Below the pieces are notes generated by a model that was given only the letters and a program-made list of their open reading frames with translations, was not told where the DNA came from and searched no databases. Shown one piece after another: positions 8,471-16,171 of a stretch of 34,392 nt of DNA. Numbering within the stretch: the stretch's first letter is position 1; the number at the start of each line of letters is the position of its first letter. Position numbers and translations under genes: made by a program. Source of the stretch: an uncultured Clostridium sp. (GTDB lineage Bacteria; Bacillota; Clostridia; TANB77; CAG-508); assembly GCA_948441945.1 (NCBI GenBank), contig CAOJQV010000012.1:1-34392 (forward strand). The letters are read 5' to 3'.

Positions 8471-9039
8471 TAAATCCACTCATTTTCTTTTTTATTTTCT
8501 GAATTGGCTTCTTCTATAATTGAAGTAACATCTTGTATTATTTCATCTACTTTTTCTGTATTGTTTTCTTGATTTTCTACTGTGCTTTCTATTATATTTT
8601 CTGTATTAGTATTTTGTTCTTCACGTTTTTCTTGAATATTGTTTTCTATACTTTCTGTTGCTTCTTCGGCTACTTTTTCTATTTCTTCTTTGTTTTCTAT
8701 ATTATTATCTTTTTTTTCTATTTTTTTTGTGTCATTTTTTATATTAAGAATAGGAATATTTGCATATAATGCTGGTGCACCATTTGTTCCGTCGTCATTT
8801 TCTTTATTTGTTAGTCTTACATCTATTTCTTTTTCATCTATTTCTATATATTTTTTAATAACATCTATTATTTCTTGCTTCATAAGTTCTAAGAAATCTG
8901 CTGATACATTTGCTCTGTCTTGCATTAATACTAAATGTAGTCTTTCTTTTGCAGTATCTTTTGAATTTCCTACTTGTGCTTGTCCTTTTTCTTCTTTCTT
9001 GCCTATCTTTTTAAAAAAGCTAATTATATTTTCAAACAT
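8470..9039 (-). CDS. minE: cell-division topological specificity factor MinE, with long acidic tail
   Basis: 189 aa. Residues 1-105 are a standard MinE: the amphipathic membrane-binding start MFENIISFFKKIG, the anti-MinCD segment AKERLHLVLMQDRA and the dimer domain with MKQEIIDVIKKYIEIDE and VRLTN. MinE stimulates the MinD ATPase and drives its pole-to-pole movement. Usual MinE proteins are about 85-95 aa; here about 85 further residues follow, rich in E, N, I and K (for example IENNIQEKREEQNTNTENI) and apparently disordered or coiled coil. The start has GGAGGATAGGAATA before it. It is the second gene of minD-minE-rodA and overlaps rodA by one base. Confidence 0.9.
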   Translation of the reverse strand: MFENIISFFKKIGKKEEKGQAQVGNSKDTAKERLHLVLMQDRANVSADFLELMKQEIIDVIKKYIEIDEKEIDVRLTNKENDDGTNGAPALYANIPILNIKNDTKKIEKKDNNIENKEEIEKVAEEATESIENNIQEKREEQNTNTENIIESTVENQENNTEKVDEIIQDVTSIIEEANSENKKENEWI

Positions 9040-9072
9040 TATTCCTATCCTCCACTTGCTTACATCATTATT

Positions 9073-9864
9073 TTATTTTTTAAATATTTTTTTTAGTTTA
9101 GCAAAAAAACCTTCTTCTCTTCCTGGTACTGTAACTTCTATTTTTTCTCCTAAAACCCTTTTTGCTATTTCTATATAAGCTTTACCTGATGGTGCTTTTT
9201 TATTTTGAATAACTGGCTCACCCTTATTTGTTTGAGTAATTATATATTCATCATCTGGTACAACACCAACTAAGTCTATTGATAATAAGTCTACTATATC
9301 ATCAACATCCATCATTTCACCTTTTCTTACCATGTTTGGTCTTATTCTATTAATTACCAATTCTGGATTTTTTATTTCTGATGATTCTAATAATCCTATA
9401 ATTCTGTCTGCATCTCTAATAGCTGATATTTCAGCTGTTGTTACTACAATTGCACGGTCTGCTCCTGCAATAGCATTCTTAAATCCTTGTTCAATTCCTG
9501 CTGGACAGTCAATAATAATATAGTCAAATTCTTCTTTTAACTTTTGTGTTAATGTTTTCATTTGTTCTTCATTTACTGCGCTTTTATCTCTTGTTTGTGC
9601 AGCTGGTAGTAGGTATAATTCTTTAAATCTTTTATCTTTTATTAATGCTTGTCTTAGTTTGCATTTTTCTTCAACAACATCTACTATGTCATAAACAATT
9701 CTATTTTCTAGTCCCATTACAACATCTAGGTTTCTTAATCCTATATCAGTGTCTATTAAACATACTTTTTTTCCTTCTACTGCTAAGCTTGATCCTAGAT
9801 TTGCTGTTGTTGTTGTTTTTCCTACTCCACCTTTTCCTGATGTGATTACTATTACTTCTCCCAT
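9073..9864 (-). CDS. minD: septum-site determining ATPase MinD
   Basis: 263 aa, full length. It has the deviant Walker A motif KGGVGKTT at residues 11-18, switch I DTDIGLRNLD, switch II DCPAGIE and a C-terminal amphipathic membrane helix (GFFAKLKKIFKK). MinD binds the membrane with ATP and, with MinC, blocks division away from mid-cell. The start codon has GGAGGAAAGAT upstream. minE follows after 33 bp. minC, which often precedes minD, is not in this position; the upstream gene is a prepilin-like protein, so minC must lie elsewhere or be absent. Confidence 0.95.
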   Translation of the reverse strand: MGEVIVITSGKGGVGKTTTTANLGSSLAVEGKKVCLIDTDIGLRNLDVVMGLENRIVYDIVDVVEEKCKLRQALIKDKRFKELYLLPAAQTRDKSAVNEEQMKTLTQKLKEEFDYIIIDCPAGIEQGFKNAIAGADRAIVVTTAEISAIRDADRIIGLLESSEIKNPELVINRIRPNMVRKGEMMDVDDIVDLLSIDLVGVVPDDEYIITQTNKGEPVIQNKKAPSGKAYIEIAKRVLGEKIEVTVPGREEGFFAKLKKIFKK

Positions 9865-9950
9865 ATCTTTCCTCCTTAGGATTTTAAAAACACTCTTTTT
9901 TATAGTTTATATAATACAACTAAATGCTAAAAAAGTCAATTGATTTATTT

Positions 9951-11639
9951 CTATTTTATATATAATGCAATTCTAAATCCTATTGTTCCTGATTTTGTAT
10001 CTACTTGATTTTCTTGTCTATAATATATTGGTTCATTACTTCCACTTTTTCCTCCTCTAGCAACTTTATAGGTTGTCCCAAAAGTTTCCATTGTCCATTC
10101 CTCTACATTTCCTGCTAGGTCATATATATTTTTTATTTTATATTCTTCGTAGTTTCCAGTCTTTATTAAGTTTCCTTCTGTATTGTAATTTCCGAAACCT
10201 GTACTATCTGTTAACACATTTTTTGTATTAGAGTCTTTGCCTATCCATTTCATAATTGCATCCCATTGTACTCCATAGCATAGTGTACTGTTTTCGTATA
10301 ATTCTCTTGATTTCTCTACTGCTCCTCCTTTTTCGTCTTCTATACCATTTCCCCATTGGATGTAATTATATATGTATTTATTCTTTTTTATTACTGCTTT
10401 TGTACTGATGTCTGATTGTACTGTTCTTGCTGTGTTTTCTTCTATTCCTGTTTCATATCTTCCAATATAAAATCCTTTATATTCTTTAATACTTCTGTAC
10501 ATTTCTTCTGCTTCATTTGCATTTGTTGCTCCATATATTGTTTCTTCAAAATATCTATTTTCTGTTGGTTTTGTAGTGATAAAAATTTTTTCATCTGTTG
10601 GATTTGTTTCAAAGTCTTCTCTTACAAATTCATCAGAGTCGTCTACTGGTATCCATACAAATTCATTTCCAGTGCTTTCTCCGTTTTCTTTAATTTGGTC
10701 TGTAATAACTAATCCATTTATAATTTCATTTGTTCCTTCAGCCAAACTTACTCTAAATCCTTTTGGTATGTAAGCTGTATCTCCGTTTTTGTCAGTATAT
10801 ATTTCATTTTTTGTATATTGTTCTGACCAGTTGTTTTCTTCCACTTTTTGATAAACAACATCTATTTCTTCTGTTTTATTTTTGTTTTTAAAGTATCCTT
10901 TATAGCATTCTACACTTTTTATAAACTCTTCTTGATTTTGTTCTTCTGATAATTTTATTTTGTCTGGCATTTTTTCTAAAATGGATACATATTTTTCCCA
11001 TATATATTGGTTTTCACTGTCTCCTATTTTTTCTTCTATATTTTTGGATATTACAATATTTTCGTTGCCTTTTTCATCTTTCTCTTTTCCTATGTAATAG
11101 TATCCATCTGGTATCAATATTCCATCAATATATCTTAAATCAACTATTGTTTCATCAGGTTTTGTATATGTTGTATAATAAGTATTTGTTTCTCCTTTTT
11201 CTTCTATTGATACTCCTTGAACATAAAAGATGTTATGGCTGTTTTTATTTATAATATAGACATCTGTATATTTATTTGCATTTTCTGTGTCATTTTTAAT
11301 TTTTTCGTAGTCTTTTCCATAATTTAATGTAATTCCTTGCATTTCTTGCAAATCTATTACATAAAATTCGCCTGTGTCATTATTTTTGCTTATTACATTT
11401 GATAAATTACTGATATTTGTGTATTTTATTTTCGCTGGTATTTTTCCTTTTTCTTCATAGTACTCTGATATTTTACTGTCTAATAATTCTATATCATTAT
11501 ATAAATTTGTTAATGAGTTGATATAAATACTATCTTTTGCATTATATATTAGCACATTAGTAAGAATTAGTAATATTATAACTGTGATTACTAATGAAAC
11601 CATAGTTATTCCTTTTTGTTTTTTTATTATATCTTTCAT
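9951..11639 (-). CDS. prepilin-like protein with formylglycine-enzyme (SUMF1-type) C-terminal domain
   Basis: 562 aa. The N-terminus, KKQKGITMVSLVITVIILLIL, is a prepilin-type leader and membrane helix: a short basic segment, glycine, then a hydrophobic helix. Position +5 after the glycine is serine, not the glutamate of classical type IV pilins. After a helical stalk and a central part of unknown fold (about 60-290), residues about 290-562 have features of the formylglycine-generating/EgtB/PvdO fold: GNEFVWIPVD, YGVQWDAIMKWIG, YDLAGNVEEWTMETFG, VARGG and a terminal GTIGFRIAL. In surface proteins this fold usually serves binding or display rather than catalysis. It lies between spoIVFB and minD, with its own AAGGAG site. 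Role inferred as an exported, perhaps pseudopilus-assembled, protein. Confidence 0.7.
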   Translation of the reverse strand: MKDIIKKQKGITMVSLVITVIILLILTNVLIYNAKDSIYINSLTNLYNDIELLDSKISEYYEEKGKIPAKIKYTNISNLSNVISKNNDTGEFYVIDLQEMQGITLNYGKDYEKIKNDTENANKYTDVYIINKNSHNIFYVQGVSIEEKGETNTYYTTYTKPDETIVDLRYIDGILIPDGYYYIGKEKDEKGNENIVISKNIEEKIGDSENQYIWEKYVSILEKMPDKIKLSEEQNQEEFIKSVECYKGYFKNKNKTEEIDVVYQKVEENNWSEQYTKNEIYTDKNGDTAYIPKGFRVSLAEGTNEIINGLVITDQIKENGESTGNEFVWIPVDDSDEFVREDFETNPTDEKIFITTKPTENRYFEETIYGATNANEAEEMYRSIKEYKGFYIGRYETGIEENTARTVQSDISTKAVIKKNKYIYNYIQWGNGIEDEKGGAVEKSRELYENSTLCYGVQWDAIMKWIGKDSNTKNVLTDSTGFGNYNTEGNLIKTGNYEEYKIKNIYDLAGNVEEWTMETFGTTYKVARGGKSGSNEPIYYRQENQVDTKSGTIGFRIALYIK

Positions 11640-11680
11640 CTTTTGACTTCTCCTTATTTTTCTTTAGTATTAGTTTACTA

Positions 11681-12337
11681 TTAAATTGTGTTATTTTCAA
11701 GTATCCTTTTATAAATCTCTTCTCTCTTTTTGTATTTTTTGTTTTCATTTATTACTAAGTACCATAAATATATGCTTATTAGAAATATAGATATATTTTC
11801 CATATATAATATAAGTATACTAGCAAGTGAAGTAAAAATAACGACGCTTATTAATGATATTATGTTTGTATATTTTTCTGATTTTCTTTTACCGAATTTT
11901 ATATGTAATATTCCTCTTATAATCCTTCCTCCATCTAATGGATAAATTGGCAATAGATTAAAAATAAATAATAGTAGATTACTATAAATCATTATTAAAG
12001 ATTTTGTTATATCTAATTCCAAATTGTTTATAATAAAAATTAATAATAAATTTATTATTGGTCCTGCTGTGGCAACTATTATCTTTTTTATTTCAAATAA
12101 ATTACCTTTTTTTACTTTTTTGTTATATTCATCGGCTTTTATTTTAAATGATACAGATAGTCCAAATGGCATTATCTCTAGCTTTTCTGGTTTCATTCCT
12201 AATATCATTCCACATATTAAATGTCCTAGTTCGTGAATAAATGCAAAAAACATTATATATCCATAAATTTCAATTTGTTTTGTAAAATAGAATAATATAA
12301 GAAAAATAAAAATTTTAAGGTCTATTCTAAATCTCAT
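11681..12337 (-). CDS. spoIVFB: membrane metalloprotease, SpoIVFB-like (M50)
   Basis: 218 aa with four to six membrane helices. It carries the site-2-protease zinc motif HELGH at residues 35-39 and the third-ligand motif PLDGGR at 133-138. SpoIVFB cuts pro-sigma-K in the mother cell during sporulation. The CBS domain sometimes found in this family is absent, as in SpoIVFB itself. It is 11 bp downstream of the M23-type gene, matching the spoIVFA-spoIVFB pair that in Bacillus follows minCD; here the pair is on the other side of minD. Assignment to sporulation rests on this context. Confidence 0.8.
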   Translation of the reverse strand: MRFRIDLKIFIFLILFYFTKQIEIYGYIMFFAFIHELGHLICGMILGMKPEKLEIMPFGLSVSFKIKADEYNKKVKKGNLFEIKKIIVATAGPIINLLLIFIINNLELDITKSLIMIYSNLLLFIFNLLPIYPLDGGRIIRGILHIKFGKRKSEKYTNIISLISVVIFTSLASILILYMENISIFLISIYLWYLVINENKKYKKREEIYKRILENNTI

Positions 12338-12348
12338 TTTCTTTCCTT

Positions 12349-13236
12349 TTATAATTTTAATATTTTTTGTGGGTCTATTGTTCTTTCAGAAATTCTAATT
12401 TCAAAATGTAAATGTGGTCCTGTTGAATTTCCTGTAGAGCCTACCTCTGCAATTTCTTGTCCCTGTACTACTTTATCTCCTTGTTTTACATATAAATTGT
12501 TGCAATGTGCATAAACAAGTATTACTTCTCCTATTTGTATTTTTAGATGTTTTCCATAATCTCCTTGGTCTGAGGATAGTATTACTTCTCCATCTGTTGC
12601 TGATAATATTTTAGTTCCTAATTTGCTTGCAATATCCACTCCTGTATGATTTTTAGGTACTGTACTTATTGTTGTTTCTCTTGCTCCAAATCCTGAAGTA
12701 ATTGTTCCTTCTACTGGTTTTATAAAGCTTGTTATTGCTTTTATATTGTTGATATCTTGTTCTTCTTGAGATAATTGTTCTACTTGCCCAGATTCTTCTG
12801 TTGTTACTTCTTCTGCTACTTCATTTACTATTTCTTCTGTACCTTCAACTGCTCCACCAATTGCATCTTCTTCTATTTGATTTTTTTCTTCCTGGTTTTC
12901 ATCTTTATTTCTTAAGTTTGTGATGCTATTTTGTATGTTATTTTTCATATTTTCATATAATTGCACAAAGTTTATATCTTTTGAAAGTATCTCATTAGCT
13001 TTGTTTAGAAAGTCTTCCGAGAATATGTAGTTATTGTTTTGTATCATATAAAATACAATATATATTATTAAACTTAAAACAATTTGAATTATCATCTTTT
13101 TTAATAATTTTATATCTTTTTTGCTTTCTTGGTTGATTGGCACTGTTGCAGTTTTTCTTTGTGTTCCTTCTTGTCTCCTTGCATATATTTCTTCTGCTCT
13201 TCTTATCTTATCTTCCACTGATATAGTTCTTTCCAT
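12349..13236 (-). CDS. membrane-anchored M23 peptidase domain protein, SpoIVFA-like
   Basis: 295 aa. A basic cytoplasmic head precedes one membrane helix (about 47-66), an acidic and probably disordered linker (about 110-165) and a C-terminal LytM/M23 domain (about 170-295). The zinc-site residues are all present: H197 and D201 in HTGVD, H244 in YAH, and H275/H277 in PHLHFE. SpoIVFA, which regulates SpoIVFB from the forespore/mother-cell interface, has this layout and gene position but a degenerate LytM domain. A working endopeptidase (SpoIIQ-like or other) is therefore equally possible here. Likely first gene of the run continuing to spoIVFB. Confidence 0.75.
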   Translation of the reverse strand: MERTISVEDKIRRAEEIYARRQEGTQRKTATVPINQESKKDIKLLKKMIIQIVLSLIIYIVFYMIQNNNYIFSEDFLNKANEILSKDINFVQLYENMKNNIQNSITNLRNKDENQEEKNQIEEDAIGGAVEGTEEIVNEVAEEVTTEESGQVEQLSQEEQDINNIKAITSFIKPVEGTITSGFGARETTISTVPKNHTGVDIASKLGTKILSATDGEVILSSDQGDYGKHLKIQIGEVILVYAHCNNLYVKQGDKVVQGQEIAEVGSTGNSTGPHLHFEIRISERTIDPQKILKL

Positions 13237-13320
13237 TTTTACACCTCTTCTGTATTTTCTTTAATAAACTATATGTGTATAATTTTTATTTTATGATATA
13301 AAAGGAGACTAAGAACAAAA

Positions 13321-13480
13321 GGGGCATGATTGAAATTCTTTGACCTTTTAGATTATTTGCATGCCCCGTATTTGTTCGCCCGCGAAAATTCTGAAAGAAT
13401 TTTCTGTGGAATGTGTTTTTGTTGTAAAGGAAAAATTGATTTTTCCTTTACAACAAAAAAATCTCCCTTGGGAGATTTTA
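13321..13480. repeat. cluster of hairpins
   Basis: Four inverted repeats in 160 bp: GGGGCATG..CATGCCCC (13321-13367), AAAATTCT..AGAATTTT (13385-13403), an exceptional stem with 20-bp perfect arms around TTGA (13416-13459), and 10-bp arms around TT (13458-13479). The last is the terminator of the small gene ending at 13478. No gene explains the first three. Confidence 0.75.
13458..13479 (-). terminator. terminator of the 113-aa gene
   Basis: Arms AAAATCTCCC and GGGAGATTTT are followed on the minus strand by a T run; it overlaps the stop codon at 13478. Confidence 0.75.
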
Positions 13481-13819
13481 AAAGATAATTAAAATTGTTT
13501 CTAATATACTAAATATAGTGATAAATATTGCGTACTTCTTTAGGTTTTTATATTTTTTCTTTATTCCTTTTTGGAAGAAGTCTTTTTCTTTAGTGTTTTC
13601 TATCTTATTAATATAATTATTTACAATCAGTTCTGCTTCTTTTATAATATAATCTTTTTCATTTGTAGTCTTTTCATTACTACTTAAGCTCTTTACTTTT
13701 TCCACTTTTTGCAATTTTTTTGCTTTTTTATTAGATTTTAAAACAACTATTGCTTCATCAATAATATTTGATGGTAAATTTTTTAATACTACCATATTTT
13801 TTAAATTACTAGATTCCAT
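13478..13819 (-). CDS. small tail-anchored protein of unknown function
   Basis: 113 aa, not recognised. The first 90 residues are soluble, lysine rich and mostly helical (VVLKNLPSNIIDEAIVVLKS, then a charged stretch). The end, KKYAIFITIFSILETILIIF, is a single membrane helix stopping at the C-terminus, so it would be tail-anchored with its body in the cytoplasm. The start has a perfect AGGAGG site and a terminator follows, so it is a real, independently transcribed gene. Confidence 0.65.
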   Translation of the reverse strand: MESSNLKNMVVLKNLPSNIIDEAIVVLKSNKKAKKLQKVEKVKSLSSNEKTTNEKDYIIKEAELIVNNYINKIENTKEKDFFQKGIKKKYKNLKKYAIFITIFSILETILIIF

Positions 13820-13884
13820 ATGAACCTCCTAGAAAATTATGTGTTTATATTATTTTTTCCATAATTTTCTTGTTTATACATGTC

Positions 13885-14616
13885 TTATGACTTGTGTTGT
13901 GACATTGATTTCATAATATCTTTTGTTAGATTTCTTTTATCTATTTTATTTATTATAAATACTACAATAAATGTAATTAAAACTGTAATTCCATAAGCTA
14001 CTGCCCCTACTTGCCATTTTCCTTCTATTAATTGGTCTCCCATTATTGTAGATGAAATTATGGATGGGAATCGTAGTATTGTTGCTATTGCTATAAATCT
14101 TGATGATTTAATTGGTAATATAGCACCTATATATACTAATAGGTCTTTTGGAGTGCCTGGTAATAAGAATAGTAGTATCATTACCATTTCTATTGTTTTC
14201 TCGTTTTTATATAATTTATTATTTTCTATCCTATCTACTTTTTCTTTTGAGAAGAATTCATATATAAGATTTTTCCCACATTTTTTTACTAAAAAGTAAA
14301 TCATACAAGTAATAATAAATATTGAAATCATTAAGAATATTGTCCCCCATAATGGTCCAAAGCATATTCCTGCTAGAATTTCGATTGGTTCTCCTGGCAA
14401 AATTGCTAATACTACTTGTGCGAGTTCTAGTCCAAATAGCATTGCGATTCCTGCTGTTTTTGATGCTTCTATTTTTTCTTTGAATTGTATTTGTCCTTCT
14501 GGTGTTCCTATTTGTTTTATGACTGGTAACATATATATTGTTGCTATTGCTAATATAATTATTACTGCTATAAATATTATTAATTTTACTATTTTTATTG
14601 TTTTTTTGTTTTTCAT
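13885..14616 (-). CDS. TVP38/TMEM64 family membrane protein
   Basis: 243 aa from the ATG at 14616; the AGGAG site is a little far (13 bases), so a TTG at 14640 stays possible. It is an integral membrane protein with the VTT (DedA-like, SNARE-associated) core: ILPGEPIEILAGICFGPLWG, then a hydrophilic loop, then FLLPGTPKDLLVYIGAILPI. Related bacterial DedA/TVP38 proteins are thought to move lipids or small ions across the membrane and support envelope stability. The paired glycine/proline re-entrant motifs are intact. The downstream gene is separate. Confidence 0.8.
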   Translation of the reverse strand: MKNKKTIKIVKLIIFIAVIIILAIATIYMLPVIKQIGTPEGQIQFKEKIEASKTAGIAMLFGLELAQVVLAILPGEPIEILAGICFGPLWGTIFLMISIFIITCMIYFLVKKCGKNLIYEFFSKEKVDRIENNKLYKNEKTIEMVMILLFLLPGTPKDLLVYIGAILPIKSSRFIAIATILRFPSIISSTIMGDQLIEGKWQVGAVAYGITVLITFIVVFIINKIDKRNLTKDIMKSMSQHKS

Positions 14617-14677
14617 TTTACTTTCTATACTCCTATTCAAGATGTTTTGCTGTGTTTTATATTAAATATTTTGGTTT

Positions 14678-15100
14678 TTATTGTTTCTTATAATCACTTA
14701 TAGCTTTTTTAGTAGGAATAGTTAAATTTTCAGGTAAATTATTTAAATCAAACCATCCTATCTCAGTGTGTTTTGTAGGTTCCATAATTTTTGCAATACC
14801 ACTTTTGACTTTACATATATAGTTTGGTGTTACCCAATGAACTTTTTCTTCATTTTCAATATTCACTATATGATCGCAAATTCCATTAAGTTTTACTATT
14901 TCTATATCTAAATCTGTTTCTTCTTTTATTTCTCTTTTTACTGCTTCTTCAAATGTTTCAAACATTTCCACTTTTCCACCTGGTATTGACCAATATCCTT
15001 TTTCTGGCTCCTTATTTCTTTTATGTAATAGTAGCTGTTCCTTGTCATTTAATATAAATGCTCCACAACCCACTCCTATATAGTCTTTTCCAATAATCAT
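14678..15100 (-). CDS. Nudix hydrolase
   Basis: 140 aa. The Nudix box spans residues 41-64: GGKVEMFETFEEAVKREIKE followed by ETDL, which fits GX5EX7REUXEEXGU with aspartate at the last G. The box binds magnesium and cleaves a diphosphate linked to another group. Length and the HKRNKEPEKGYWSIPGG segment suggest a nucleotide-triphosphate clean-up enzyme of MutT/ADP-ribose type. The substrate cannot be read from sequence. The start has AAGGAGG upstream. Confidence 0.85.
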   Translation of the reverse strand: MIIGKDYIGVGCGAFILNDKEQLLLHKRNKEPEKGYWSIPGGKVEMFETFEEAVKREIKEETDLDIEIVKLNGICDHIVNIENEEKVHWVTPNYICKVKSGIAKIMEPTKHTEIGWFDLNNLPENLTIPTKKAISDYKKQ

Positions 15101-15156
15101 TATTATTCCTCCTTATTTTGTAATAATTATAATTTAAAATATTTTTTATTAACCTT

Positions 15157-15459
15157 TTATATTAAATCAGTATAATATATAATTTCTTTATTTAAAGATT
15201 TAGCGAATTCAATTTCACTTTTTGTGCTACTTCCTATATAGTTGTCTACATTAACAACTAAAATGGCATCAGATAATTTTATTTTTTCTTTATGCATTTT
15301 ATCAAGCATTAATGCTTCATCTTCTGTATAAGCATCTTTATCAGGTTTTGTTGGATAAATTGGAGTTATAATACAGTTCCCTGCTAATTCCATTTTTTCT
15401 GATATTTTCATCATTTCATCTTTAAATCTTAAACTTCCACAAATTGTAATTATTTTCAT
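15157..15459 (-). CDS. nucleoside 2-deoxyribosyltransferase-like protein
   Basis: 100 aa from the ATG at 15459 (AAGGAG seven bases upstream); the longer frame to 15519 has no site. The Rossmann-like start ITICGSLRFKDEM, the acidic middle segment EDEALMLDKMHKEKI, and DAILVVNVDNYIGSSTKSEI match small nucleoside deoxyribosyltransferase-like (DUF4406-type) proteins, which use a glutamate nucleophile. It is shorter than true NDT enzymes (about 150 aa). It and the Nudix gene next door suggest nucleotide salvage or clean-up. Confidence 0.65.
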   Translation of the reverse strand: MKIITICGSLRFKDEMMKISEKMELAGNCIITPIYPTKPDKDAYTEDEALMLDKMHKEKIKLSDAILVVNVDNYIGSSTKSEIEFAKSLNKEIIYYTDLI

Positions 15460-15549
15460 CTTATTTCTCCTTAAAAATTGTATAATACGTGTTTTGTTAA
15501 TAATATCTAAATACTTCATTTTATCTTTGGGTATTTCTTGAAATTGAAT

Positions 15550-15578
15550 TTGACAAAATTTAAAAGTCTGTGTATAAT
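15550..15578 (+). promoter_or_regulatory. consensus promoter of antisense RNA 1
   Basis: TTGACA at 15550-15555 and TATAAT at 15573-15578, 17-bp spacer: a perfect sigma-A consensus with no protein-coding gene downstream. Confidence 0.85.
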
Positions 15579-15584
15579 ATAAAT

Positions 15585-15672
15585 AGAAAATGAGAAATCA
15601 CGAAAGTGATTGCCTTAAATAAATTGTAATAACCATTCACTCCGTCAAAAGCAGAATGGTTATTTTTTATTG
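15585..15672 (+). ncRNA. candidate antitoxin RNA 1
   Basis: About 85 nt from the consensus promoter to a hairpin (15631-15661, AACCATTC with GAATGGTT) followed by TTTTTT. It has a 5' hairpin AATCAC-GAAA-GTGATT. It runs towards and overlaps the 3' end of the convergent 38-aa toxin-like gene and shares its terminator. A segment (AAAG.TGATT..CC) is partly complementary to the first codons of that gene. Architecture as in par/RNAII. Not seen as transcript; inferred from promoter and terminator. Confidence 0.6.
15631..15670. terminator. shared bidirectional terminator of TA-like locus 1
   Basis: Stem AACCATTC/GAATGGTT with loop containing CTCCGTCAAAA. It has a T run on the plus side and a weaker one on the minus side. 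A second hairpin, AATCAC/GTGATT at 15597-15612, followed by a T-rich stretch on the minus strand, could end the minus transcript later. Confidence 0.7.
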
Positions 15673-15783
15673 TTTATGTAGTAGCCAACAAATGATGCCT
15701 AACAAAACAATGTTTATGATAGCTAGTCCTACTATTCCATACAATAATAGGTAAGTAATTATTATTAAAGCTGATTCTACCAT
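15667..15783 (-). CDS. 38-aa hydrophobic peptide, type I toxin-like
   Basis: 38 aa. One membrane helix fills most of the peptide: after MVESAL it runs through IIITYLLLYGIVGLAIINIV and LLGIICWLL, and ends HKQ. The start has a strong GGAGGTGG site nine bases upstream. Size, single helix, basic end, strong ribosome site, terminator loop and a convergent promoter for an antisense RNA together are the features of type I toxins such as TxpA and Fst. The leader carries GCCACCT (15860-15854), which can pair with AGGTGG of the ribosome site (15795-15790) and hide it, another trait of such toxins. A possible promoter lies near 15893-15925. No sequence family is claimed. Confidence 0.65.
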   Translation of the reverse strand: MVESALIIITYLLLYGIVGLAIINIVLLGIICWLLHKQ

Positions 15784-15789
15784 ATAGCA

Positions 15790-15860
15790 CCACCTCCATA
15801 TATCAGTCTTACAACTAAAAGTCGTAGAGAATTATGTATAAACAAGTTGTCAAAGGTGGC
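15790..15860 (-). promoter_or_regulatory. leader element hiding the toxin 1 ribosome binding site
   Basis: CCACCT at 15859-15854 is complementary to AGGTGG at 15795-15790, with G-U pairs extending both ends. In the mRNA this would close a stem over the Shine-Dalgarno sequence. Confidence 0.5.
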
Positions 15861-16020
15861 AACACACTCCGCTTATTCTCATTTTCATAAATAACTATAT
15901 AACATTTATCAGGAAAATACAAGCGAACAAAACAAAATTTTGCATATTTCTACATTTAAGTAAAGTAATAAATTTAATTTACTAAGTATGCTATCAAAAA
16001 ATCTAAATAAAGAGCAATAG

Positions 16021-16070
16021 AACACTAAATAATAATATAGATATACAATAACTTATTACTTAGTGTTTTT
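16021..16070 (+). terminator. terminator-like hairpin
   Basis: Arms 16021-16035 and 16053-16067 pair over 14 of 15 positions (AACACTAA.TAATAA), followed by TTTTTAATTT on the plus strand. No plus-strand gene ends here; what it terminates is unclear. Confidence 0.5.
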
Positions 16071-16083
16071 AATTTATACTATA

Positions 16084-16127
16084 AAAATTTGCTTACAACA
16101 AAGTACACCAATTGTACAGCAAATTTT
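16084..16127. repeat. 10-bp-arm inverted repeat with inner hairpin
   Basis: AAAATTTGCT (16084-16093) and AGCAAATTTT (16118-16127) enclose GTACA..TGTAC. No T run on either side. Purpose unknown. Confidence 0.5.
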
Positions 16128-16171
16128 ATACTAAATTGTGATAATCTGCAATAAGTAACTTAATATAAAAC

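Noticed and set aside
8533-9178. Two plus-strand frames over minE/minD
   Set aside because: Low-complexity F/S/I-rich antisense shadows of conserved genes.
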